Shown here piece after piece: positions 17,622 through 24,420 of a stretch of 32,655 bases of DNA. Source of the stretch: Sedimentisphaerales bacterium (lineage in GTDB: Bacteria; Planctomycetota; Phycisphaerae; Sedimentisphaerales; Anaerohalosphaeraceae); the NCBI GenBank assembly GCA_028282905.1, contig JANQGW010000166.1, positions 1 through 32,655 of the forward strand, in the 5' to 3' direction. Below the pieces are notes generated by a model, which saw nothing but the letters and a program-made list of their open reading frames with translations, was not told where the DNA came from and made no database searches. Numbering within the stretch: the stretch's first letter is position 1; every line of letters begins with the position of its first letter. Both the position numbers and the translations under genes were made by a program.

Positions 17622-19796
17622 TTAATCGCAGGTACTTGTTGGAACGCGGCCGCAGGTAAGCCAAACATTGGCGATTTCAACAAAGTCAGCCAGGTTAATC
17701 TGGCAATCACCAGTAATATCCAACTCTGCCGGGAAGTTCTCATCACACAGATAGATATCCGGATCAGAAGCTTCATTATACAGCTCGATGATTTCGATTT
17801 CCGTCTTGGCATAGTCGTAGATCTTAATATCATCAACGGCACCGTCCAGCGTACGGGTCGCAGGGTCCGTCTCATTCGGCTGGAAACGGGCACCGATAGT
17901 CAGCGCCTTGTCCCACGCACTGAAATCATCCGTATGGTCATTGGAAGAATCATCGGCCAACCGGCCGTCAATATACAGCTTCATGGGCTGCCCCGGCTCG
18001 AATGTCGCCACGATCATATGGAACTCAGAGTCCCCAACCAGCGAGCTGAGCGAACTTCCTGCGATCGCTCTATTCGAGTCATCACCGGTCTGAGGACGCG
18101 ACCAGGCTTCCATACTATTGGAGGTCCCGCCAATGACAAGCTGAGTGCCGTCATTGTCGTTTTCGCCACCAATGATTGCACAACCACTGCGCGGAACGCC
18201 TTGATCCGAATTATCAAGGTCATCAATACGAATCCAGGTCACAATCGTGCCGCGGCTCAAACCATTGCCCACACCAATCTTCGGAAAAGCATCGGTGGAC
18301 AGCTCGATGTAGTCGCCACCATCCAGATCAACCGCTTTGCCGAGAGGACTGGCAACATACTCAACAGCAGGAGTTTCCGAAACCAGCACATCCTTAACGG
18401 TGCCGTGATTGGTGCCGACAGAATCGTCTACATTATCCGAGAACTCATAATGCGCCAGCAGCGTCTTGACCGTCAGTGTTGCCGATTCCGACTGTACATC
18501 GCCGCCGGAGCCGTTGCCGACCACACAGTAATAGGCATCTTCTTCGTTATCAGTCGCGCCGACAATCTGCAGCGTCGCGGCAGTTTCGCCAGACATCGGT
18601 CCGCTGCTGTTATACCACTGATAAGTAATCGAACCAACCGCCAGTTCGGCCTCAACTGTAAACTCTGCCGTTTCACCGGGGCCGACAACCGCATCGGCAG
18701 GCTGGCCGGTAATCTCAGGAACTGTCTTAACTGTCTCAAAGCTCCAGACCGGACCGGTAATCGTGTTAGGATCGTCAAATGCCGCCGAACCGTTGACCGA
18801 CTCATCCACACGCCAGTAAATAAACTTGTTTTCACCAAAATTGTACCCCGTCGATTCATCACGCGAACCGGCACCTCTGGCAACGCTTATCGGCGTTGTA
18901 TCCGCAAAATTCGGATCACCCGCCTCATCCAAAATATCAATGTAAAGGTAGTATCCGGTAATATCCGGGTCAACCTGCACCATCGGGTTATTAGGGTCTG
19001 TCTCGTCAAGGATTTCGCTCGGTGCCCAGCTCATTGTCAAGCCCGACGCAGCCGCATATTCAGAACCATCCGGAATCGGCGAATGCGCTGTGGCCATCGG
19101 CACCGGAACAATCTTCAGGTTGTCAAAGACCGCACTGCCGGCGGTTCGCATATCGGTATAGAAACCCACAGCCGCACCGGGGGCGGCGTTTACGGTCACC
19201 GGCATCCCGCCAAAAGTCCGGTCTATACCATCAGCCATTGTCCAGCCGGCGGTATAGGTATCGGCACTCTCGCGAATAATCCAGAGCTTAACCGGACGTT
19301 CGCCGCCGGTATCAGCCTTCAACTGAGTACCGCTGTTTTGCGAGTTAAAATACTCGCATAAGGCATCGGTACCGTTCGACCGCCATGACATCGTCAAATA
19401 ACCCAGTCGATCCTGCAGGGTATTACTGGGCGAGGCGCCGGAAATATCATCCAAACCGACACCGGTACTCGTATGAATCATAATCCCGGCGTTAAATTCA
19501 GTCCCGGCATCAGTCATGCCAACAAGATCGACCACCAGCTTTTGGCCGACTTGCAGGCTGAAATCGTCCCGCAGCAGACCCCATTGCTCGGCATTCGAAT
19601 TATCACCGGTAATGGTCAATTCATTGTCATTGGTTGTTGTATCATATGTATAACCGTTCTGCCCCCGGCTCAACAGATACACTTCAACCCACGCCGGATC
19701 CAGTGAATCACTGGTGAAATCATCCACGAGCGCAGCCGGAGCCGCCCCAATGAATAATCCCATTGTTAACAGCAATAATAGTTTCTCGATTTTCAT
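17622..19796 (-). CDS. Secreted protein: unrecognised beta-rich domain, FnIII-like, Ig, LamG, half-dockerin
   Basis: A 724-residue exported protein. The ATG at 19796 has AGGAG eight bases upstream and opens a signal peptide (MKIEKLLLLLTMGLFIG, cleavage after APA). Approximate order: the unrecognised domain 23-230 (LVDDFTSDSLDPAWVEVYLL, SNTLQDRLGYLTMSWRSNG), FnIII-like 238-355 (YYLYIDIL, FIYWRVDESVNG), Ig-like 358-445 (PEITGQPAD, DAYYCVVGNG), LamG 446-675 (LLAHYEFSDNVDDSVG, DDIKIYDYAK), half-dockerin 684-724 (DITGDCQINLADF, VWLTC, final cysteine). The plan matches the LamG proteins of block A with the first domain swapped. There is no catalytic motif; a substrate-binding or adhesion role is inferred. 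Confidence 0.9.
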   Translation of the reverse strand: MKIEKLLLLLTMGLFIGAAPAALVDDFTSDSLDPAWVEVYLLSRGQNGYTYDTTTNDNELTITGDNSNAEQWGLLRDDFSLQVGQKLVVDLVGMTDAGTEFNAGIMIHTSTGVGLDDISGASPSNTLQDRLGYLTMSWRSNGTDALCEYFNSQNSGTQLKADTGGERPVKLWIIRESADTYTAGWTMADGIDRTFGGMPVTVNAAPGAAVGFYTDMRTAGSAVFDNLKIVPVPMATAHSPIPDGSEYAAASGLTMSWAPSEILDETDPNNPMVQVDPDITGYYLYIDILDEAGDPNFADTTPISVARGAGSRDESTGYNFGENKFIYWRVDESVNGSAAFDDPNTITGPVWSFETVKTVPEITGQPADAVVGPGETAEFTVEAELAVGSITYQWYNSSGPMSGETAATLQIVGATDNEEDAYYCVVGNGSGGDVQSESATLTVKTLLAHYEFSDNVDDSVGTNHGTVKDVLVSETPAVEYVASPLGKAVDLDGGDYIELSTDAFPKIGVGNGLSRGTIVTWIRIDDLDNSDQGVPRSGCAIIGGENDNDGTQLVIGGTSNSMEAWSRPQTGDDSNRAIAGSSLSSLVGDSEFHMIVATFEPGQPMKLYIDGRLADDSSNDHTDDFSAWDKALTIGARFQPNETDPATRTLDGAVDDIKIYDYAKTEIEIIELYNEASDPDIYLCDENFPAELDITGDCQINLADFVEIANVWLTCGRVPTSTCD

Positions 19797-19863
19797 TGTA
19801 CATTCTCCTAAAAAGTTCACTCTCTTTCACATTTCGGTAAATAGAAAACAGAACATTCCACCA

Positions 19864-19886
19864 TGAGTCATTCGCAGCTTGACTCA
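19864..19886. promoter_or_regulatory. Inverted repeat TGAGTCA-N9-TGACTCA
   Basis: Perfect seven-base inverted repeats at 19864-19870 and 19880-19886, 68 to 90 bases upstream of the ATG at 19796. The nine-base spacing puts the two half-sites about 1.5 helical turns apart centre to centre. Candidate operator, or a leader hairpin. Confidence 0.35.
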
Positions 19887-19968
19887 ATATTGCATCTCCC
19901 TATATTTTGTTTTAAAAGCGTAAACATTTTGTTCAAAGGTTTAATTAACAGGAACTATAAATCTTAAC

Positions 19969-19998
19969 GGAGTGCCCCAAAATATCATGGAGCACTCC
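19969..19998 (-). terminator. 3' hairpin after the block B PEP-CTERM gene
   Basis: Arms 19969-19978 (GGAGTGCCCC) and 19989-19998 (GGAGCACTCC) pair over ten bases with a ten-base loop; the single irregular pair is G-U in minus-strand RNA. It lies 14 bases past the stop at 20013. The following bases are only mildly T-rich. Confidence 0.5.
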
Positions 19999-20012
19999 AA
20001 TAACAGTTCTCC

Positions 20013-20762
20013 TTAACAGCGACGTTTTCTCAGCGTCAAAGCACCTAATCCCAGCAATACGAGCGTCGCCGGCTCCGGGATAATTTCCAGGTTATCAAAA
20101 ACGGCCGTGCCGCTGTTTCGCAGATCGGAATAAAAACCAACCGCCGCCCCCGGAGCTTGAGACAATACAATTCCATCAGCCAACGTATGCGAACCGGCCG
20201 AATCCACCCAACCAGCCGAATAGGTATCAGCCGCATTCCGTGTTATCCAGAGCTGAACCGGCATTTCACCACCGGTGCTGTCGGCCTTGAGCTGCGTGCC
20301 GCTGTTCTGAGACGAGAAATACTCACACAACGCATCAGCCCCATTGCTCCGCCAACTCATCGTTAAATAGCCCAGACGATCCTGCAGCGTATTGCTGGGT
20401 GATGCGCCGGAAATATCCGTCAGGCCAACGTCGGTACCTGTATGAATCATAATCCCGGCATTAAACTCACTTGAACCGCTGGGATTCATCGCCACCATAT
20501 CCACCACCAGCGTCTCGCCTACCTCCAAGCTGGCATCATCTCGAAGGAGGCCACGCTGCTCGGCATTCACCGAAGTCGCGGTCATCGTCAGTTGATCCGC
20601 GTTCGTCGTTGTATCATAGGCCACGTCCTGCCCCCGGCTCAGCAGATAAACTTCCGTCCACGCCGAATCCAGCGTATCCGCCGTGAAATCATCCACCATA
20701 CCGACGCCTGCCTGAACCATTCCAACCATTCCCATCATCGTAATTAACAGTACTTTTTTCAT
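20013..20762 (-). CDS. PEP-CTERM surface protein with the unrecognised beta-rich domain
   Basis: A 249-residue exported protein. The ATG at 20762 has GAGGTG close upstream; the longer in-frame form adds non-signal sequence. Residues 1-18 are a signal peptide (cleavage after VQA). Residues about 22-225 form one copy of the domain found in the next two genes (MVDDFTADTLDSAWTEVYLL, LLSRGQDVAYDTTTN, SNTLQDRLGYLTMSWRSNG). The last 23 residues are a PEP-CTERM tag (IPEPATLVLLGLGAL, then RKRRC). It is the block B counterpart of the LamG PEP-CTERM protein at 5036-5806: the first structural gene after the prepilin, single-domain, exosortase-type tag. The repetitive sequence shared with its neighbours makes recent duplication likely. 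Probably surface-displayed; ligand unknown. Confidence 0.9.
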   Translation of the reverse strand: MKKVLLITMMGMVGMVQAGVGMVDDFTADTLDSAWTEVYLLSRGQDVAYDTTTNADQLTMTATSVNAEQRGLLRDDASLEVGETLVVDMVAMNPSGSSEFNAGIMIHTGTDVGLTDISGASPSNTLQDRLGYLTMSWRSNGADALCEYFSSQNSGTQLKADSTGGEMPVQLWITRNAADTYSAGWVDSAGSHTLADGIVLSQAPGAAVGFYSDLRNSGTAVFDNLEIIPEPATLVLLGLGALTLRKRRC

Positions 20763-20783
20763 CTTTCCACCTCTCTCAATTAG

Positions 20784-20792
20784 ATTAACATT
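20784..20792 (-). promoter_or_regulatory. Leader element ATTAACATT, block B copy
   Basis: The same nine bases as at 5826-5834, 22 bases from the start codon, again with ACTTTC a few bases further upstream (20794-20799). It marks the two PEP-CTERM leaders as related beyond the coding region. Confidence 0.3.
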
Positions 20793-20812
20793 CACTTTCA
20801 ATACGCTCCGCG

Positions 20813-20825
20813 TGCGCGCACATTC
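20813..20825. promoter_or_regulatory. Palindrome TGCGCGCA, copy 3, with ACATTC extension
   Basis: TGCGCGCA (20813-20820) followed by CATTC. Within it, GCGCACATTC (20816-20825) recurs exactly at 28073-28082 upstream of the fucosidase gene; the two copies are 54 and 52 bases from their start codons. Candidate shared operator. Confidence 0.4.
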
Positions 20826-20908
20826 CCTGCCTTAAACCTTTAGTTAAATTCTTTCACCACCTCGCTGTTTTTATTGATGCCGACTGAACGCCGGTAAACA
20901 CATTGTCA

Positions 20909-21712
20909 CTATTCCAGGCTTCTTACCATGGTTCGCCAAAAGAAATCATCCGCCATCACCGTATTGTTGGTTGCCGCTTCAACCACCCGCCATTCGTTTT
21001 CCACAAACGCCTCACGGTTATTGGTAAACCGTACGCTGCCGTCTGAAAACATGGAATTAATCCCTGCGTAATTGTTTCGTCGATGACTCAGCCGCTCCCA
21101 CATCTGCACAACGTCCAACCCCAGAATATGACCTGAGTGCATCTGGCTGGCTTTCTTGGCGATGGCCGGAAAACGGACCCCATTGATTTCCACTTTATCA
21201 CGCGAATGCTGCGGCAGATAACAGAAACTGGAACGAACCCTTTCCCAGCTATTGAGACCATCGGGCCAATTGGAATTGTGGTACTCCGGATTCACTGTCG
21301 GCCAGTCGCCGCCGTCACCACCGTAAGCGTCAAAGATAAAGTGCGGCTTCGGAGCACTGGGACAGTAATAACTTTCACCACTGGTGACATAGCCGCCCGT
21401 ATAAAGATACCCAAAGCTTTTAGCCGCCGTCACCCGGCGTCCCAGAGGTTGATTAATATCCACATTAAACAGCATATAGGTATTAAACGCCGAACCGGTC
21501 CCGTTATAACCATGCGTATTCGGAAGTTTATCATCATTATCTTCTGCAAACAGCATCACGCCCTGTCCAAGCGATTTCAGATTATTCGCACACACCGTTC
21601 GACGTGCCATCTCTTTAGCCATACTCATTGCCGGAACGACAATTGCCAGCAGTAAAGCGATAATCGCAATCACAACCAAAAGCTCAATGAGTGTAAACGC
21701 ATCCCTTTTCAC
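20909..21712 (-). CDS. Prepilin-type protein with C-terminal DG motif (block B)
   Basis: A 267-residue pilin-like protein starting with GTG at 21712, with AAGGA seven bases upstream (a second AGGA lies closer). The leader is only five residues (MKRDA) before [20 protein letters not shown], so the cleavage site has alanine rather than glycine at -1; this form is common in this phylum. After the N-terminal helix comes a globular part with [10 protein letters not shown] and, near the C-terminus, [12 protein letters not shown], the DG motif of the planctomycete prepilin-associated family. It follows FecR by 35 bases. Same length and position as the block A protein at 6204, but clearly diverged in the globular part. 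It may form part of a pseudopilus or act in secretion; the target is not known. Confidence 0.9.
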   Translation of the reverse strand: MKRDAFTLIELLVVIAIIALLLAIVVPAMSMAKEMARRTVCANNLKSLGQGVMLFAEDNDDKLPNTHGYNGTGSAFNTYMLFNVDINQPLGRRVTAAKSFGYLYTGGYVTSGESYYCPSAPKPHFIFDAYGGDGGDWPTVNPEYHNSNWPDGLNSWERVRSSFCYLPQHSRDKVEINGVRFPAIAKKASQMHSGHILGLDVVQMWERLSHRRNNYAGINSMFSDGSVRFTNNREAFVENEWRVVEAATNNTVMADDFFWRTMVRSLE

Positions 21713-21747
21713 AATCCTGTCCTTTCCCTTACATAATAATTGCCGGC

Positions 21748-23421
21748 TTAATCCTTATGGAAAACCAGCATTGGTTTACAAAACAGTGTCCAATCCCCAA
21801 TAATGCTGCCATCCAAGCCTTCTGTTGTCATCAGGGTTAAAAAACGATCTTCCGGTGCGATTTCCACCACCACATCCTCAACCTGACCCGCAGCCATATT
21901 CTGACGGGTTAAACGCGGTTGCCCATCGATCAGGACATAAAAATCAGCTTTGGAATTCCTTTCTGAATGATACTCCGCTGAAGCATCGGCAATCCCGCAC
22001 CTGGCCGTAAATTCCGTAATAGTCTTATCGGTCATTACGATCCGGAACCGGTTCAGATCAAACGTAATACCGGCATTCGCATGCAAATAAATCGAGGGAT
22101 TCTCAACCGTCCCGCAAACCTGGCTGTCCAATGTCAGTTGGAATCTCTGCCCGGATTCCGCCACCGTATGCGATGCCCCGTTATACGGATTATTGCCGTA
22201 TCTCAGCGATGTCTGCGGTATCCCCTGGAACACATGCCCCAGTGTGGAAACCTGACAGGCCCCATTTTGACCGCCGGCAACAAATACCCCGTCAACATAA
22301 GCATTTGATATCACAGGCACATACTTACTTTCACCGCGAAACTGGGTTGAAATGGCATTGATTGCCTGACTGCGACCGCTTTCAAGATGAATGCCCCAGC
22401 CGATTTCACCATTGCCGAAACCGCTGCCGCCGCCGACAATATCAGCCAGGTCAAAACCCTTCTGCCCACGCCAGACGGTTCCGGATTTCACGTCAAAACT
22501 CTGTATATACGATTCACTGTTATAGGCAATCGTGCGAATCCGCTGCGTCCGGCCGTTCACTTCCTTGGCCTGATTTTCAAAAATAAGATCGGACTCCGCA
22601 TCACCGGCCGACAAGTTTGAAATAATCTTGGCCTTGCCTTTTGCCACCTGCGCCAGTGTCGTTCCGTCTGATTCCACCTGCACACCAAACTCGGTTCCCA
22701 GATCAACCACTCGTGAGACCGGGGTTTCAACTGTAAAGCCTGTCGCATGCGGCGGCACCTTCGCAAAAACCCGACCGTCCTGCAAATTCAGCAGTGAACC
22801 GGACTTGCAGGAGAAAGTACAAGGCCCTTCCAAAATCACCGTTGTCCCGTGGTCCAATTGAATCTGCACAATTCCCGATTTTAAAAATCGCGGATTATCG
22901 GTATTGTATAAATCACTCCCCACCTGTAGCGTATCTGTCACACTGGCCCATTTCGGGTTCATCACATCCGTCACCGTCGCCGTCATCGTTTTTGTCGGCA
23001 CAAAATGAACATAGGCCGCAACCATCAAAATAGCCGCCGCCGATACGATCACCGATGCAATTGAAAGTTTGCTGAGCGACCGTTTCTCCTTGGGCGGATA
23101 GACCAGTTTTTGAATCAGTTCGCGAGTCGGCTCTTCTTTGGGGATGTCAATGGCCGGAGCGACTTTCTCATAGCGGGCATATTCTTCCAGCAGCAGGTTC
23201 TGGTCATTCATTTCGTTACTGGCATCCTCAAGATAAACCTCAAACATCCGATTATTATTCCGTAAACAGCCAACCATCTGGTAAAAATTCAAGCAGTACT
23301 GCAAAGCTTCCGGGTCTTCCTGGACAATGGTATTCAGTTTCTGCAACTGCTCCGATGTCGCTTTCTTTTCAAGCGCGAGCGTCAATAATTTATCCAGTTG
23401 CTGCTGAAGATTTGAATTCAT
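21748..23421 (-). CDS. FecR-like membrane regulator with sugar-binding-like C-terminus (block B)
   Basis: A 557-residue paralogue of the 7087-8748 protein. The cytoplasmic part (1-117) has helical anti-sigma-like sequence; one membrane helix lies at about 118-141 ([20 protein letters not shown]); the FecR domain is at about 165-275 with [17 protein letters not shown]; and the C-terminal region from about 370 ([44 protein letters not shown]) resembles NPCBM-type carbohydrate-binding domains. Its ATG overlaps the sigma stop codon as ATGA, so the two proteins are translated in a coupled, near-equal ratio. It likely holds the sigma factor inactive or activates it in response to an outside ligand; the ligand being a glycan is inference. 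Confidence 0.88.
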   Translation of the reverse strand: MNSNLQQQLDKLLTLALEKKATSEQLQKLNTIVQEDPEALQYCLNFYQMVGCLRNNNRMFEVYLEDASNEMNDQNLLLEEYARYEKVAPAIDIPKEEPTRELIQKLVYPPKEKRSLSKLSIASVIVSAAAILMVAAYVHFVPTKTMTATVTDVMNPKWASVTDTLQVGSDLYNTDNPRFLKSGIVQIQLDHGTTVILEGPCTFSCKSGSLLNLQDGRVFAKVPPHATGFTVETPVSRVVDLGTEFGVQVESDGTTLAQVAKGKAKIISNLSAGDAESDLIFENQAKEVNGRTQRIRTIAYNSESYIQSFDVKSGTVWRGQKGFDLADIVGGGSGFGNGEIGWGIHLESGRSQAINAISTQFRGESKYVPVISNAYVDGVFVAGGQNGACQVSTLGHVFQGIPQTSLRYGNNPYNGASHTVAESGQRFQLTLDSQVCGTVENPSIYLHANAGITFDLNRFRIVMTDKTITEFTARCGIADASAEYHSERNSKADFYVLIDGQPRLTRQNMAAGQVEDVVVEIAPEDRFLTLMTTEGLDGSIIGDWTLFCKPMLVFHKD

Positions 23422-23963
23422 GACAGACGATCCCGAAAGGACATTGTTTTTTTCATACAGACCAGCAAATGCCCATGCGCACGCGACAGTAGCTGATAAA
23501 CATTTGACATCGACAACCCGGTCCGACCGGAAATGTCTTTGGGGCTGGTTTCTTCAAAATACCGCAATTTGATCACGGTGAAATACCGCTGATGAAGCTT
23601 TTTCAGGCACTTTTTCAGGATATCGCTAAGATCATCGAAATGTTTATCCTCCAGCGAAAGTCGCGAGGGCAGTTCTTCAAACAGTTCATCGTTGTATTGG
23701 ACAACCTCCTGCTTTTGCTTCTTTCGGCGGTATTCCAGTATCTTAAAGTGAGCGATTTTAGCACCCCAGGCAAAAAAATCGGAACCCATCTCAAAATCAG
23801 AAAATTTTCGCCACATGACGCTGATCGTATCCTGCATAATATCATCGGCATCCGCATAGTTGCCAACCAAGCTGAGAATATACGCGTAAATCCGCCCCTG
23901 ATTGCGATATAACAAACGATGATAATCGTCAGCGTTTGAAATGTTTTTTTCCGATTCACTCAT
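23418..23963 (-). CDS. ECF RNA polymerase sigma factor (block B)
   Basis: A 181-residue extracytoplasmic-function sigma factor, paralogous to the one at 8756. Region 2 carries RIYAYILSLVGNYADADDIM, VMWRKFSDF and a WGAKIAHFKILEYRR segment; region 4 carries LRYFEETSPKDISGRTGLSM and VYQLLSRAHGHLL. I chose the ATG at 23963; a TTG two codons earlier (23969) is possible and lies nearer the AGGT at about 23975. The last bases overlap the FecR start (ATGA). A possible sigma-70 promoter lies about 80 bases upstream. It probably directs RNA polymerase to the block B surface-protein and rhamnosidase genes. Confidence 0.92.
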   Translation of the reverse strand: MSESEKNISNADDYHRLLYRNQGRIYAYILSLVGNYADADDIMQDTISVMWRKFSDFEMGSDFFAWGAKIAHFKILEYRRKKQKQEVVQYNDELFEELPSRLSLEDKHFDDLSDILKKCLKKLHQRYFTVIKLRYFEETSPKDISGRTGLSMSNVYQLLSRAHGHLLVCMKKTMSFRDRLS

Positions 23964-24044
23964 GATCAAGAACTACCTGTATTATCTGCTATGCCTTTAA
24001 ATCCGGCCTATTGTTTCATTCGGATAACCCGTTCCATAAGGGGA

Positions 24045-24072
24045 ATCGTAAGCACTTGTTAATTTCTGACAA
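24045..24072 (-). promoter_or_regulatory. Possible sigma-70 promoter of the block B sigma operon
   Basis: On the minus strand, TTGTCA (24072-24067), a 16-base gap, and TACGAT (24050-24045). The -35 matches five of six consensus bases and the -10 four of six. It ends about 80 bases from the start codon. An ECF-type promoter elsewhere in the gap is equally possible. Confidence 0.3.
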
Positions 24073-24123
24073 TTATTTTGAAAAATGAGCTATATTCTAA
24101 AAAAAATGGTTTAAAAGCATCAT

Positions 24124-24137
24124 ATAGAGCGCTCTAT
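24124..24137. promoter_or_regulatory. Perfect 14-base palindrome ATAGAGCGCTCTAT
   Basis: A fully symmetric site 160 to 175 bases upstream of the block B sigma start, upstream of the possible promoter. With no loop it cannot form a normal hairpin, so a binding site for a dimeric regulator is the natural guess. Confidence 0.4.
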
Positions 24138-24302
24138 CGCCGTTTTATGACCGAATTCACGGAATCTGCGCAAAACTCTAAGGTATTTCTGCACATTCTA
24201 TATATTCGGATATACCCCGATTTGTTCATACAATTGTCTATCAAATAATACCGGAAAAGCTGTGTGTTCCATGGTACACCCTCCAATAAATTGAATTATA
24301 AT

Positions 24303-24318
24303 CCCCCCCCCACCCCCC
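24303..24318. repeat. Cytosine homopolymer tract C9-A-C6
   Basis: Fifteen cytosines interrupted by one A, unique in the window. On the transcribed minus strand it reads as G runs. Such tracts are prone to slippage and to sequencing error; the exact length should be treated with care. Confidence 0.8.
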
Positions 24319-24364
24319 ACAGTAAACGATTTGCCTTTAGAGGAATCAAGTTGTATTTGCCCAT

Positions 24365-24402
24365 AAAAAAAGGCCGCAGGTTTGAAGTCTGCAGCCTTTT
24401 TT
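24365..24402 (-). terminator. Rho-independent terminator of the GH36 gene
   Basis: Stem 24372-24379 and 24389-24396 (eight pairs, one of them G-U in minus-strand RNA), nine-base loop, followed on the minus strand by seven Ts (24371-24365). Six As on the other side make it potentially bidirectional. It starts about 25 bases past the stop at 24421 and closes block C. Confidence 0.9.
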
Positions 24403-24420
24403 GTCTTATGAAAGGGATGA

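Larger units (their letters stand above)
23964..24420 (-). other. Intergenic region upstream of the block B sigma gene
   Basis: A 457-base non-coding stretch. From the GH36 side it holds the terminator (24365-24402), a C9-A-C6 tract (24303-24318), an imperfect 16-base palindrome GTGTTCCATGGTACAC (24264-24279), ATATACCCC (24210-24218), a perfect 14-base palindrome (24124-24137) and a possible promoter (24045-24072). No gene was seen. Confidence 0.55.

Noticed and set aside
17547..19361. A 604-codon open frame on the plus strand
   Set aside because: It lies antisense to the 17622-19796 gene, has no ribosome binding site or recognisable domain, and its Arg/Ile/Asn-rich composition is typical of the complement of a real gene. 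The opposite strand has a signal peptide and known domains.
12437..19796. Cellulosome with scaffoldin and paired dockerins
   Set aside because: The C-terminal tags have only one EF-hand repeat and no cohesin domain is present in the window, so a true cellulosome cannot be claimed.
24264..24279. Imperfect palindrome GTGTTCCATGGTACAC as a firm operator
   Set aside because: It has a central mismatch pair, lies far from the sigma start and is not repeated elsewhere; listed only in the description of the gap.
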